A stretch of 64,000 nt of DNA, taken from positions 1-64,000 of the forward strand of contig SPPL01000001.1 of assembly GCA_004570955.1 (NCBI GenBank), read 5' to 3'. The notes under the pieces were generated by a model. The model saw only the letters and a list, made by a program, of their open reading frames with translations, was not told where the DNA came from and searched no databases. Position 1 is the stretch's first letter, and the number at the start of each line of letters is the position of its first letter. Positions 56,751 to 64,000 of the stretch are shown here, one piece after another. The stretch is from Jeotgalicoccus nanhaiensis (lineage in GTDB: Bacteria; Bacillota; Bacilli; Staphylococcales; Salinicoccaceae). The position numbers and the translations under genes were made by a program.

Positions 56751-57476
56751 CTATTGCTTTGTAATAGTCGTACCGATAGTTTCTCCTGAAACGGCACGCT
56801 TAATATTACCTTCTTCTGTAATTGAAAATACCACAAGCGGGATGTCATTGTCCATACAGAACGATGATGCTGTAGCATCCATTACCTGCAGATTTTCCTG
56901 TAGCATTTCAATATAAGTCAGCTTTTCATACTTAACAGCTGACGAATCGTGTTTCGGATCTGCAGAATAAACACCGTCTACGTTATTTTTGCCCATCAGA
57001 ATAACATCTGCTTCAATTTCCGCCGCACGGAGTGCTGCTGTTGTATCTGTTGAGAAGTACGGGTTGCCGATACCTGCTGCAAAGATAACAATACGCCCTT
57101 TTTCAAGGTGGCGGATCGCACGTCTTCTTATATAAGGTTCAGCGACCTGTTTCATTTCAATTGATGTCAGCACTCTCGTTTCATGACCGAGCTGCTCTAA
57201 ACTGTCCTGCAGTGCCAGTGAGTTCATAACTGTTGCAAGCATTCCCATGTAATCTGCAGTGCCGCGGTCCATCCCGAGGTCGCTGCCGATCTTGCCGCGC
57301 CAGATATTGCCGCCGCCGACGATAATCGCCATTTCAACGCCTAATTTTTGCGCTTCCGAAACTTGGGAAGCAATATTTTTAATGACAACCGGATTAATTC
57401 CGAAACCATCGTCGCCAGCAAGTGCTTCCCCGCTGAGCTTTAACACGATGCGTGTAAATTTAGAAGATTCAGCCAT
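56751..57476 (-). CDS. pyrH: UMP kinase
   Basis: This hexameric amino-acid-kinase-fold UMP kinase converts UMP to [19 protein letters not shown] lies at the N-terminus, VGGGNIWRG near 55, and the [11 protein letters not shown] stretch binds UMP. ATG at 57476 ([10 protein letters not shown]) gives the usual 241 residues; the longer frame adds 16 unlikely residues from the terminator region. AAGGAT is upstream. Confidence 0.96.
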   Translation of the reverse strand: MAESSKFTRIVLKLSGEALAGDDGFGINPVVIKNIASQVSEAQKLGVEMAIIVGGGNIWRGKIGSDLGMDRGTADYMGMLATVMNSLALQDSLEQLGHETRVLTSIEMKQVAEPYIRRRAIRHLEKGRIVIFAAGIGNPYFSTDTTAALRAAEIEADVILMGKNNVDGVYSADPKHDSSAVKYEKLTYIEMLQENLQVMDATASSFCMDNDIPLVVFSITEEGNIKRAVSGETIGTTITKQ

Positions 57477-57512
57477 GTTTTTCAATCCTTTTCCTTCGAA
57501 TTTATTACTTAG

Positions 57513-57538
57513 AAAAAAAGACACCGAAGTGTCTTTTT
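57513..57538 (-). terminator. tsf: Intrinsic terminator after tsf
   Basis: AAAAAGACAC-TTCG-GTGTCTTTTT on the minus strand has a UUCG tetraloop and a T run. It lies just after the tsf stop. Confidence 0.88.
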
Positions 57539-57545
57539 AAGCAAT

Positions 57546-58424
57546 TTATTTTTTAACTTGTCCTAATACTTCGTCAGCAAAGTTTTCTTCGCGTTTTTCA
57601 ATACCTTCACCAAGTTCGTAACGGACGAAAGTGCGGATTGATGCATTTTTAGACTCTAAGTACTGCTGTACTGTCTGATCAGAGTCTTTAACAAACGGCT
57701 GATCCACGATGCAGATTTCTTCTAAATACTTGCGGATTCTTCCTTCAACCATCTTGTCGACGATTTTTTCAGGTTTACCTTCATTTAATGCCTGCTGACG
57801 CAGAACATCGCGCTCGTGATCAAGTTCAGCCTGATCTACTTCGTCGCGTGAAACGTATTTAGGGTTTAATGCTGCAGCGTGCATAGCAACATCTTTCGCA
57901 ACTGTTTCGTCAGTAGTACCTTCTACAACTGTTAATACGCCGATGCGTCCGCCCATGTGCATGTACTGGCCGAAAGCGTCATTGTCAGTTTTGGTTTCAA
58001 CTGCAAAACGTCTGATGTTTAATTTCTCTCCGATAGTTGCAACTGCGTTGTTCATAATTGAAGTTACAGTTTCACCATCAAGTTCAGAGCTGTATAAAGC
58101 TTCTACATCTGCAGGTTTAGTTGCAAGGATGTGTGAAGCGATTCTTTTAACAAGTGTCTGGAATGCTTCGTTACGTGCAACGAAGTCTGTTTCAGAGTTG
58201 ATTTCAACGATTACCGCTTCGTTTCCTTCAGAAGTGATGTAAACAGCACCTTCTGCAGCGATACGGTCAGCTTTTTTAGCTGCTTTTGCAATACCGTTTT
58301 CACGGAGGTAATCGACTGCTTTGTCGATGTCTCCATCAGTTTCGATAAGCGCTTTTTTACAGTCCATCATGCCTGCGCCTGTTTTTTCACGTAGTTCTTT
58401 AACTAATTTTGCTGAAATAGCCAT
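57546..58424 (-). CDS. tsf: Elongation factor Ts
   Basis: EF-Ts recycles EF-Tu from GDP to GTP form. The N-terminal UBA-like domain has [16 protein letters not shown], and the core has [11 protein letters not shown], which contacts EF-Tu. 292 residues, normal. It follows rpsB with a terminator between, which probably sets the ratio of the two products. Confidence 0.98.
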   Translation of the reverse strand: MAISAKLVKELREKTGAGMMDCKKALIETDGDIDKAVDYLRENGIAKAAKKADRIAAEGAVYITSEGNEAVIVEINSETDFVARNEAFQTLVKRIASHILATKPADVEALYSSELDGETVTSIMNNAVATIGEKLNIRRFAVETKTDNDAFGQYMHMGGRIGVLTVVEGTTDETVAKDVAMHAAALNPKYVSRDEVDQAELDHERDVLRQQALNEGKPEKIVDKMVEGRIRKYLEEICIVDQPFVKDSDQTVQQYLESKNASIRTFVRYELGEGIEKREENFADEVLGQVKK

Positions 58425-58451
58425 TGTTCAGTCCTCCATATAATTGTTGTA

Positions 58452-58483
58452 AAAAAGGTGATAAGTATTACGCTTATCACCTG
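58452..58483 (-). terminator. Intrinsic terminator/attenuator between rpsB and tsf
   Basis: AGGTGATAAG and CTTATCACCT pair on the minus strand with a 7-base loop, followed by TTTTTTAC. It lies between the rpsB stop and the tsf ribosome binding site; partial read-through is likely because no separate tsf promoter is evident. Confidence 0.82.
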
Positions 58484-58496
58484 AATTCTCAATTAA

Positions 58497-59267
58497 TTAT
58501 TGCGCGTTTTCTTCTGTAGTTTCAGCTGAAGCATCTTCTTCTTTTAAGTCGATATTTTGTTCTGCTGCTACTTCTTCGTCTGAAATACCGCGCTGACCTT
58601 CTAAAACAGCATCCGCCATTTTGCTTGTCATCAGTCTGACTGCGCGGATAGCGTCGTCGTTAGCCGGGATTACGTAGTCGATTTCGTCAGGGTCACAGTT
58701 AGTGTCGACCATTGCTACGATAGGAATTCCTAATTTTTTAGCTTCTGCAATCGCGTTGCGCTCTTTACGAGGGTCAACGATGAAAATAGCGCTAGGCATT
58801 TTCTTCATGTCGCGGATACCGCCTAAGAATTTGTTTAAGCGTGCGTATTCTTTACGCAGTTCAACAACTTCTTTTTTAGGAAGAACGTCGAAAGTTCCGT
58901 CAGCTTCCATTTTTTCAATTTCAGAAATTCTCTTGATGCGTTTGTTAATCGTCTGGTAGTTAGTTAAGATACCGCCTAACCAGCGCTGGTTAACGTAAAG
59001 CTGTCCAGCACGTTCCGCTTCTTCTTTGATAGCGTCCTGAGCTTGTTTTTTAGTACCGACAAACAGAACCTGTCCGCCTTCTTCAGAGATTGACTTAACG
59101 AAGTCGTAAGCCTCTGCAACTTTTTTAACTGTTTTTTGCAGGTCGATAATGTAGATGCCGTTACGTTCCGTGAAGATGTATTTGCTCATCTTAGGGTTCC
59201 AGCGGCGTGTCTGGTGTCCGAAATGCACACCTGCTTCAAGCAATTGTTTCATAGTAATTACTGCCAT
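58497..59267 (-). CDS. rpsB: 30S ribosomal protein S2
   Basis: This 256-residue S2 has [22 protein letters not shown] at the N-terminus (given by its ends), and the [22 protein letters not shown] stretch further on. It is added late to the 30S subunit. An acidic tail ([10 protein letters not shown]) ends the protein. AGGAGG lies upstream of the ATG. It has its own promoter after codY. Confidence 0.98.
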   Translation of the reverse strand: MAVITMKQLLEAGVHFGHQTRRWNPKMSKYIFTERNGIYIIDLQKTVKKVAEAYDFVKSISEEGGQVLFVGTKKQAQDAIKEEAERAGQLYVNQRWLGGILTNYQTINKRIKRISEIEKMEADGTFDVLPKKEVVELRKEYARLNKFLGGIRDMKKMPSAIFIVDPRKERNAIAEAKKLGIPIVAMVDTNCDPDEIDYVIPANDDAIRAVRLMTSKMADAVLEGQRGISDEEVAAEQNIDLKEEDASAETTEENAQ

Positions 59268-59384
59268 GATTTGTTTCCTCCTAATTGGTTTATACCTCCA
59301 GCATCGTGCTGAATAACCACCTGTAAACAGGCACCGGTTAATCCCTTACTCTGCTGTGCGTATTTGGTCTTTTGACCGATTAAT
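59268..59384 (-). promoter_or_regulatory. rpsB: Structured 5' leader of rpsB
   Basis: The leader of about 110 bases between the promoter and rpsB contains at least three small hairpins on the minus strand: GGTCAAAAGACC, CCTGTTTACAGG and CAGCACGATGCTG. It ends with AGGAGG. Leaders of ribosomal protein genes often bind the product for feedback; this is only suggested by the folding potential. Confidence 0.4.
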
Positions 59385-59413
59385 ACTATATCATATATAT
59401 TCCTTCTCTGCAA
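59385..59413 (-). promoter_or_regulatory. rpsB: Sigma-A promoter of rpsB
   Basis: TTGCAG (59408-59413) and TATAGT (59385-59390) are separated by exactly 17 bp on the minus strand. The promoter lies directly after the codY stop. Confidence 0.8.
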
Positions 59414-59415
59414 GT

Positions 59416-60186
59416 TTAGCTTTCTTTGCGGAGCTCCGGAAGGAAGTCTTCTTTTTTAACTTTGATAAACGTTCCTTTCATACCGAGTGAACGGGATTCG
59501 ATTACGCCTGCACTTTCAAGTTTACGGAGTGCGTTAACGATAACCGAACGCGTAATGCCGACACGGTCTGCAACTTTAGAAGCAACGAGCAGTCCTTCAT
59601 CTGCATCAAGCTCATCAAAAATGTGTTCGATTGCTTCGCGCTCTGAATACGACAGAGAACGGATTGCCATGGCAATGCTCGCTTTATCGCGTGCTTTCTG
59701 TTCAACTTCTTCATTTTTCTCGCGGAGGATTTCCATGCCGACCACTGTACCAGCATATTCTGCAAGAACGAGATCGTCTTCTGAGAATTTATTTTCTCTC
59801 CGTCCAAGAACCAGTGTGCCTAAACGGTTGCCTCCGCCGTAAATCGGCACGATGCATGTTTCTGAATCCTGGTAAGGATCTTCAGCCGGGAAGATTGTTA
59901 AGTCATCTTCAAAAGCGATGTTTTCGCGGGTTTCTGTAATACGCATAATCTGGTTAACGTAATAGTCCGGGAATTGTCTGTTATCCAGCATATCGACGAT
60001 GCGTTCGTTTTCGATTGTCTGAACAACACCGATACCGAGCAGTTTACCTCTCTTTGATACGATAAAAGTATTACACTCCAGAATACGACTTAATTTATCC
60101 GCTACTTCTTCGAAGTCTACTTTAATGTTTGAACTTCCTTGAATTAAATTGTTAATCTCACGTGTTTTCTGTAATAAACTTGGCAT
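59416..60186 (-). CDS. codY: Global nutrient regulator CodY
   Basis: The N-terminal GAF domain covers about 1-150 and binds branched-chain amino acids; a C-terminal winged helix-turn-helix covers about 200-245 ([21 protein letters not shown], given by its ends). CodY with GTP and isoleucine represses nitrogen, amino acid and virulence genes in Firmicutes. It is the last gene after xerC-hslV-hslU, the classic arrangement. 256 residues, normal. Confidence 0.97.
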   Translation of the reverse strand: MPSLLQKTREINNLIQGSSNIKVDFEEVADKLSRILECNTFIVSKRGKLLGIGVVQTIENERIVDMLDNRQFPDYYVNQIMRITETRENIAFEDDLTIFPAEDPYQDSETCIVPIYGGGNRLGTLVLGRRENKFSEDDLVLAEYAGTVVGMEILREKNEEVEQKARDKASIAMAIRSLSYSEREAIEHIFDELDADEGLLVASKVADRVGITRSVIVNALRKLESAGVIESRSLGMKGTFIKVKKEDFLPELRKES

Positions 60187-60207
60187 GGTTATTTCACTCC
60201 TGTTAAA

Positions 60208-61587
60208 TTATAAAATAAATTCGCTTAAATCTTTGTCTGTAGAAATATGGTCCAGTTTTGAATCGACATACTGCTTCGTAATTTCAACGTGCGCGCCCTG
60301 CATATTGCTCGCTTCGAACAAGAGTTCCTCAAGCAGCGTTTCTAAAATCGTATGCAGTCTCCGCGCACCGATATCGTCTGTCTCGGAGTTTACTTTGTAG
60401 GCAATTTCAGCAAGCGCCTGGACCGCTTCATCCGTAAATGATACGGATACGTCTTCTGTCTTAAGCAGCGCTTCGTACTGTTCGAGCAGGGAGTTCTTCG
60501 GTTCTTTTAAGATACGTTCGAAATCGTCCGCCGTTAATTTGTTCAGCTCGACGCGGAGCGGGAAACGCCCCTGCAGCTCAGGTATTAAATCACTTGGTTT
60601 CGCCACGTGGAAGGCGCCCGCCCCGATGAATAAAATATAGTCTGTTTTTATCGAACCGTATTTAGTCTGCACCGTTGACCCTTCGACAATCGGTAAAATA
60701 TCGCGCTGCACGCCTTCTCTCGACACGTCTCCCGAGTTCTGGCTGCTCTTCGCTATCTTATCAATTTCGTCGATAAAAATAATACCTGTTGTTTCCGCGA
60801 GCTCTATCGCTTCGTCGTTTACATTATCGATATCAATCAGCTTTTCAGCCTCTTCATCGATTAAGTACTGACGGGCTTTTTTAACCGTCATCGTCCGCTT
60901 GTGTTTTTTCTTCGGCATTAAGTTCTGCAGCATGTCGCCCATGCCGTTGTTATCCATGCCCGGCATCATCATGCCGAGCTGGTTCGAACTTTCCGCAACT
61001 TCAATCGTTACTTTCTCGTCCTCGAGTTTGCCCGCGAGCAGCTGGCTTTTAATATCGCGGCGTTTCAGGCGGACAGAGTCATCGACTTCTTCAATTTCTT
61101 CTTCCTCGCCCTGCTGGTTCATAAACATTTCAAACGGATTTGAGCCCGTCTGTTTCTGTTTTTTACGTCCCGGAGCGAGCAGGCCTGTCAGACGTTCGTT
61201 AGCCAGGTTTTCCGCATCTTCAGCAACTTCTTTTTTCTTCGCTTCTTTGACCATGCGGACGGCGCTGTCAACGAGATCCCGGACCATCGACTCAACGTCG
61301 CGGCCGACATAGCCGACTTCCGTGTACTTCGTCGCTTCGACTTTCGTATACGGACTGCCTGTAATTTTCGCTATGCGTCTCGCAATCTCTGTTTTACCGA
61401 CACCAGTCGGCCCGATCATCAGAATATTTTTCGGAATAACTTCCTCTTTTAATTCATCGTCGAGCAGCATTCTTCTGTAACGGTTGCGCATAGCAATCGC
61501 AACTTTCCGCTTCGCTTCATTCTGTCCAATAATACTTTCGTCGAGACGTGCTGTAATTTCTCTTGGAGAAAGATTAGTGTTTGGCAT
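60208..61587 (-). CDS. hslU: HslU/ClpY ATPase subunit of the HslUV protease
   Basis: This AAA+ unfoldase has Walker [10 protein letters not shown] near 55-63, Walker [12 protein letters not shown] in the middle, and a C-terminal LSEFIL tail that docks into HslV. The I-domain insertion contains an unusual Met/Asn-rich segment near 205-225 ([17 protein letters not shown]). 459 residues. Co-transcribed with hslV, 15 bases apart. Confidence 0.96.
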   Translation of the reverse strand: MPNTNLSPREITARLDESIIGQNEAKRKVAIAMRNRYRRMLLDDELKEEVIPKNILMIGPTGVGKTEIARRIAKITGSPYTKVEATKYTEVGYVGRDVESMVRDLVDSAVRMVKEAKKKEVAEDAENLANERLTGLLAPGRKKQKQTGSNPFEMFMNQQGEEEEIEEVDDSVRLKRRDIKSQLLAGKLEDEKVTIEVAESSNQLGMMMPGMDNNGMGDMLQNLMPKKKHKRTMTVKKARQYLIDEEAEKLIDIDNVNDEAIELAETTGIIFIDEIDKIAKSSQNSGDVSREGVQRDILPIVEGSTVQTKYGSIKTDYILFIGAGAFHVAKPSDLIPELQGRFPLRVELNKLTADDFERILKEPKNSLLEQYEALLKTEDVSVSFTDEAVQALAEIAYKVNSETDDIGARRLHTILETLLEELLFEASNMQGAHVEITKQYVDSKLDHISTDKDLSEFIL

Positions 61588-61602
61588 TTATCTCACGCTT
61601 CC

Positions 61603-62130
61603 TTAATCGATTGTTTCTACTATTATATTGTCGTTTGTAAATACGCAAATTTCGCTTGCCAGTTTAAGACTGTCATAAGCAATCGTTTCGGCACTTAAAT
61701 CAGCACCGTATTTTTTCATGGCGCGTCCTGCTGCGAGAGCATAGTTGCCGCCGGAGCCGATTGCGAGAATGCCGTCATCCGGTTCGATGACTTCACCGGT
61801 GCCGGAAACGAGCAGCAGATCACTTTTATCCATTACAATCAGCATGGCTTCCAGCTGCCGGAGCATTTTATCGCCCCGCCACTCCTTAGCCAGTTCAACT
61901 GCAGCACGCTGCAAATTGCCGTTGTACTCGTGCAGATTTGCTTCAAATTTCTCAAACAGCGTAAAAGCATCTGCCACACTGCCCGCAAAACCTGCTACAA
62001 CCTGGTCGTTAAAGAGCCGGCGGACTTTTTTAGCTGTATGCTTCATCACAACCTGATTGCCGAGTGTTACCTGGCCGTCGCCTGCAATCGCCATTTTGTC
62101 ATTATGTCTGATCGCGAATATCGTCGTCAT
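61603..62130 (-). CDS. hslV: HslV/ClpQ peptidase subunit
   Basis: This N-terminal-nucleophile peptidase starts MTTIFAIRH; removal of Met exposes Thr as the catalytic residue, as in staphylococci. [23 protein letters not shown] (given by its ends) and [14 protein letters not shown] are family stretches. It forms the HslUV protease with the downstream hslU. It follows xerC by five bases. GAGGTG lies upstream of the ATG. Confidence 0.96.
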   Translation of the reverse strand: MTTIFAIRHNDKMAIAGDGQVTLGNQVVMKHTAKKVRRLFNDQVVAGFAGSVADAFTLFEKFEANLHEYNGNLQRAAVELAKEWRGDKMLRQLEAMLIVMDKSDLLLVSGTGEVIEPDDGILAIGSGGNYALAAGRAMKKYGADLSAETIAYDSLKLASEICVFTNDNIIVETID

Positions 62131-62135
62131 TCATG

Positions 62136-63023
62136 TCACCTCTTCTTATTACTGGGGTGTGCATTTAAATAAGTCTTTTTAAGCTGTTCTGTCGTCACAT
62201 GCGTATACCGCTGTGTCGTCGATAAAGACTCGTGGCCGAGCAAATCCTGCACCGCCCGTAAATCTGCTCCGTTGTTCAGTAAATGCGTTGCAAATGTATG
62301 CCTGAAAGTATGCGGGTGAATGTCTAAATGAAGTGCGCTCCGCTTGACCGTCATATCGATAATATGCCGGAGTCCGCGGACTGTGAGCGGTCCCCCTCTA
62401 TGGTTTACCCACATTGCATCATTCTTAAGTATATCTTCGCTGTATATTTCCGCATAGTTTCGAAGCGCCGCCGCTGCGCGGTCATGAAACGGGACGACCC
62501 GCCATTTGCGTCCTTTGCCGAGTACCCGGACAATCTGCACAGTGAAATCAATATCCTGCAGCCGGAGGCCGATCATTTCGCCCGCCCGCATACCTGTCGC
62601 ATAGAGCAGCTCCAGTATTGCGAGATCCCGTTCGTACATTTTATGATTCTCATCCAGGCTGCCAAACAGCGCTTCGATTTCGTTCGGATACATGAAATCC
62701 GGAAGTACAGCTTCCTTCTTCGGAAAAGGCAGTGCCGTAAACGGATTTATATCGACGCATTCCCTGTCAGCCAAATAATTATAGTAGCTTCGGAGCGTCG
62801 ATATTTTCCTCGATACCGTTGATTTTTTTAAATTGCGTTCATACAGCATTGCCAGATAGTTTCTTGCATCCATATATTTAAACGATGGAACCGATAAACT
62901 TTCTCTCTTTAAAAAAGTTATGAACTCATGAATATCATGATCATAACTTTTTATAGAATGATCTGAAAAATTACGCTGATACTTGAGCATACGCAGGAAA
63001 TCATTAACGTAAATTTCAACCAC
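62136..63023 (-). CDS. xerC: Tyrosine recombinase XerC
   Basis: All active-site residues of a tyrosine recombinase are visible: R146 (ATGMRAGE), K170, H238 and R241 (HTFRHTFATHLL), H264 (LGHES) and Y273 (QRYTHV). The SAM-like N-terminal domain covers about 1-95. XerC resolves chromosome dimers at dif with XerD. It heads the xerC-hslV-hslU-codY operon. The start is GTG at 63023; the site upstream is weak. trmFO, which precedes xerC in many Firmicutes, is absent here. Confidence 0.95.
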   Translation of the reverse strand: MVEIYVNDFLRMLKYQRNFSDHSIKSYDHDIHEFITFLKRESLSVPSFKYMDARNYLAMLYERNLKKSTVSRKISTLRSYYNYLADRECVDINPFTALPFPKKEAVLPDFMYPNEIEALFGSLDENHKMYERDLAILELLYATGMRAGEMIGLRLQDIDFTVQIVRVLGKGRKWRVVPFHDRAAAALRNYAEIYSEDILKNDAMWVNHRGGPLTVRGLRHIIDMTVKRSALHLDIHPHTFRHTFATHLLNNGADLRAVQDLLGHESLSTTQRYTHVTTEQLKKTYLNAHPSNKKR

Positions 63024-63044
63024 CTCATTCTTTGTCTGAATTTT

Positions 63045-63073
63045 ATCATAATTTAAATTATTTATCCAAGCAA
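63045..63073 (-). promoter_or_regulatory. xerC: Sigma-A promoter of the xerC-codY operon
   Basis: TTGCTT (63068-63073) and TATGAT (63045-63050) are separated by exactly 17 bp on the minus strand, with a very short leader to xerC. The rest of the gap to topA is AT-rich and holds only the topA terminators. Confidence 0.7.
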
Positions 63074-63186
63074 TACAATAGTCACCTGTCCATAAATAAA
63101 CAACATTAGCTATTTTAAACCATTTTTAAAGAAATTGCACTTAATTGTACAAATATTTATAATTCTGTCGAAATGGAAGACAATAA

Positions 63187-63234
63187 AGGCGCTTACATTA
63201 GCGCCAACAGCAAAAAACCGCCCACGCGGGCGGT
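63187..63234 (-). terminator. topA: Terminators after topA
   Basis: ACCGCCC-GCGT-GGGCGGT (63217-63234) followed by TTTTTTG on the minus strand is a strong terminator six bases after the topA stop. A second hairpin, GGCGCTAATGTAAGCGCC, lies directly beyond it (63187-63205). Confidence 0.88.
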
Positions 63235-63240
63235 TCACTC

Positions 63241-64000
63241 TTAGCTTGCGTCTTCTGTGTAATCGCAGTTCGTACATTTAACCTGCGCTTTTTTGCCTTT
63301 CTTCGTTTCGACCAGATAGTGTTCGCATTTCGGGCAGTCGCGTCCGATAGGACGGTCCCATGAGACGAAGTCACATTCAGGGTAGCGTTCGCAGCCGTAG
63401 AAGATTCTGTTTCTCTTCGATTTGCGTTCGACAACTTCCCCTTCTTTACAAGTCGGGCATTTAACGCCGATTTCCTTAACGATTGCTTTGGTGTTGCGGC
63501 AGTCAGGGAAATTCGAGCATGCCATGAATTTGCCGTAGCGACCCATTTTATAAACCATCGGAGATCCGCATTTCTCACAGTCTTCTCCGACCGGTTCATC
63601 TTTAATTTCAATTTTTTCCATCTCTTCTTCCGCGCGTTCCACCTGCGGACTGAATCCTTTGTAGAACTCATCGATCACTTCGCGCCATTCTTTATCGCCT
63701 TCAGCGACCGAGTCGAGACTTTCCTCCATATTGCGTGTAAACGCAATATCGATAATGTCCGGGAAATATTCCACGACCTGCTCGTTTACAATTTCACCGA
63801 TTTCTGTCGGGATAAAACGCTTCTGGTCCATGCGGACATAGTTGCGTTTTTGAATCGTATCGATTGTCGGTGCGTATGTTGACGGACGTCCGATTCCCGA
63901 TTCTTCAAGCGTTTTAACGAGACGCGCTTCGGTAAATCTCGGCGGCGGCTGCGTAAAGTGCTGGGCCGGCTCAATTTTTTCAGATGTCACTGTCTCGCCT
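63241..64000 (-). CDS. topA: DNA topoisomerase I, C-terminal part (cut by window edge)
   Basis: The reading frame runs off the right edge, so only about the last 250 residues are present. The sequence [24 protein letters not shown] (given by its ends) belongs to the topoisomerase IA core. It is followed by three zinc-ribbon motifs: [29 protein letters not shown]...GCERYPEC and CPKCEHYL...CTNC. Type IA topoisomerase I relaxes negative supercoils. The catalytic Tyr is outside the window. Upstream of xerC, as in Staphylococcus. Confidence 0.95.
   Translation of the reverse strand, partial: GETVTSEKIEPAQHFTQPPPRFTEARLVKTLEESGIGRPSTYAPTIDTIQKRNYVRMDQKRFIPTEIGEIVNEQVVEYFPDIIDIAFTRNMEESLDSVAEGDKEWREVIDEFYKGFSPQVERAEEEMEKIEIKDEPVGEDCEKCGSPMVYKMGRYGKFMACSNFPDCRNTKAIVKEIGVKCPTCKEGEVVERKSKRNRIFYGCERYPECDFVSWDRPIGRDCPKCEHYLVETKKGKKAQVKCTNCDYTEDAS

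Overview
The window is a low-to-moderate GC Firmicutes chromosome segment. Gene order and protein content point to Staphylococcaceae, most like Jeotgalicoccus or Salinicoccus. That genus guess is an inference from synteny and protein style; I ran no database search. Almost every gene is on the minus strand, so transcription runs from high to low coordinates. The only clear plus-strand gene is a glutathione-peroxidase-like gene at 7447-7932.

Read in the direction of transcription: the C-terminal part of topA (cut by the right edge), then xerC-hslV-hslU-codY, rpsB, tsf, pyrH, frr, uppS-cdsA-dxr-rseP-proS, polC, the rimP-nusA-ylxR-ylxQ-infB-rbfA block, truB-ribF, rpsO, an accessory NERD-domain gene with a repeat array, pnp, rnjB, ftsK, the M16 peptidase pair, ymfI, ymfK, rodZ, pgsA, recA, rny, a second NERD-domain gene between two repeat arrays, ymdB, a heterodimeric ABC exporter, a TPP riboswitch, ymcA/ricA, another repeat array, thiW, mutS-mutL, an alpha/beta hydrolase, miaA-hfq, hflX, an aluminium-resistance-type PLP protein, tagG-tagH and a large glycosyltransferase. 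This is the conserved information-processing, RNA-decay and envelope cluster of Firmicutes. Some usual neighbours are missing at their expected places: cinA, miaB and trmFO.

The unusual material is four intergenic tandem arrays, all with an exact 41-bp period. Each unit is built from two opposed 10-11-bp arms beginning TCAT and ending ATGA, separated alternately by about 12-14 bp and 7 bp. Three arrays (14936-15291, 20666-20840, 22157-22495) share one arm sequence. The fourth (37536-37753) has a different arm sequence but the same architecture. Two NERD-domain/zinc-ribbon paralogues, about 46% identical by hand alignment, sit directly beside arrays. One is bracketed by arrays 2 and 3, and the other runs into array 4 at its stop codon. 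The two cassettes interrupt the normally adjacent rny-ymdB and rpsO-pnp pairs. I propose a repeat-plus-NERD cassette system, function unknown, in which each NERD paralogue is matched to its own arm type.

A second oddity is a complete TPP riboswitch with promoter and terminator that sits upstream of ymcA. Its likely target, thiW, lies about 1 kb further on, behind a terminator and array 1, and seems to have lost a normal start codon at the position its ribosome binding site predicts.
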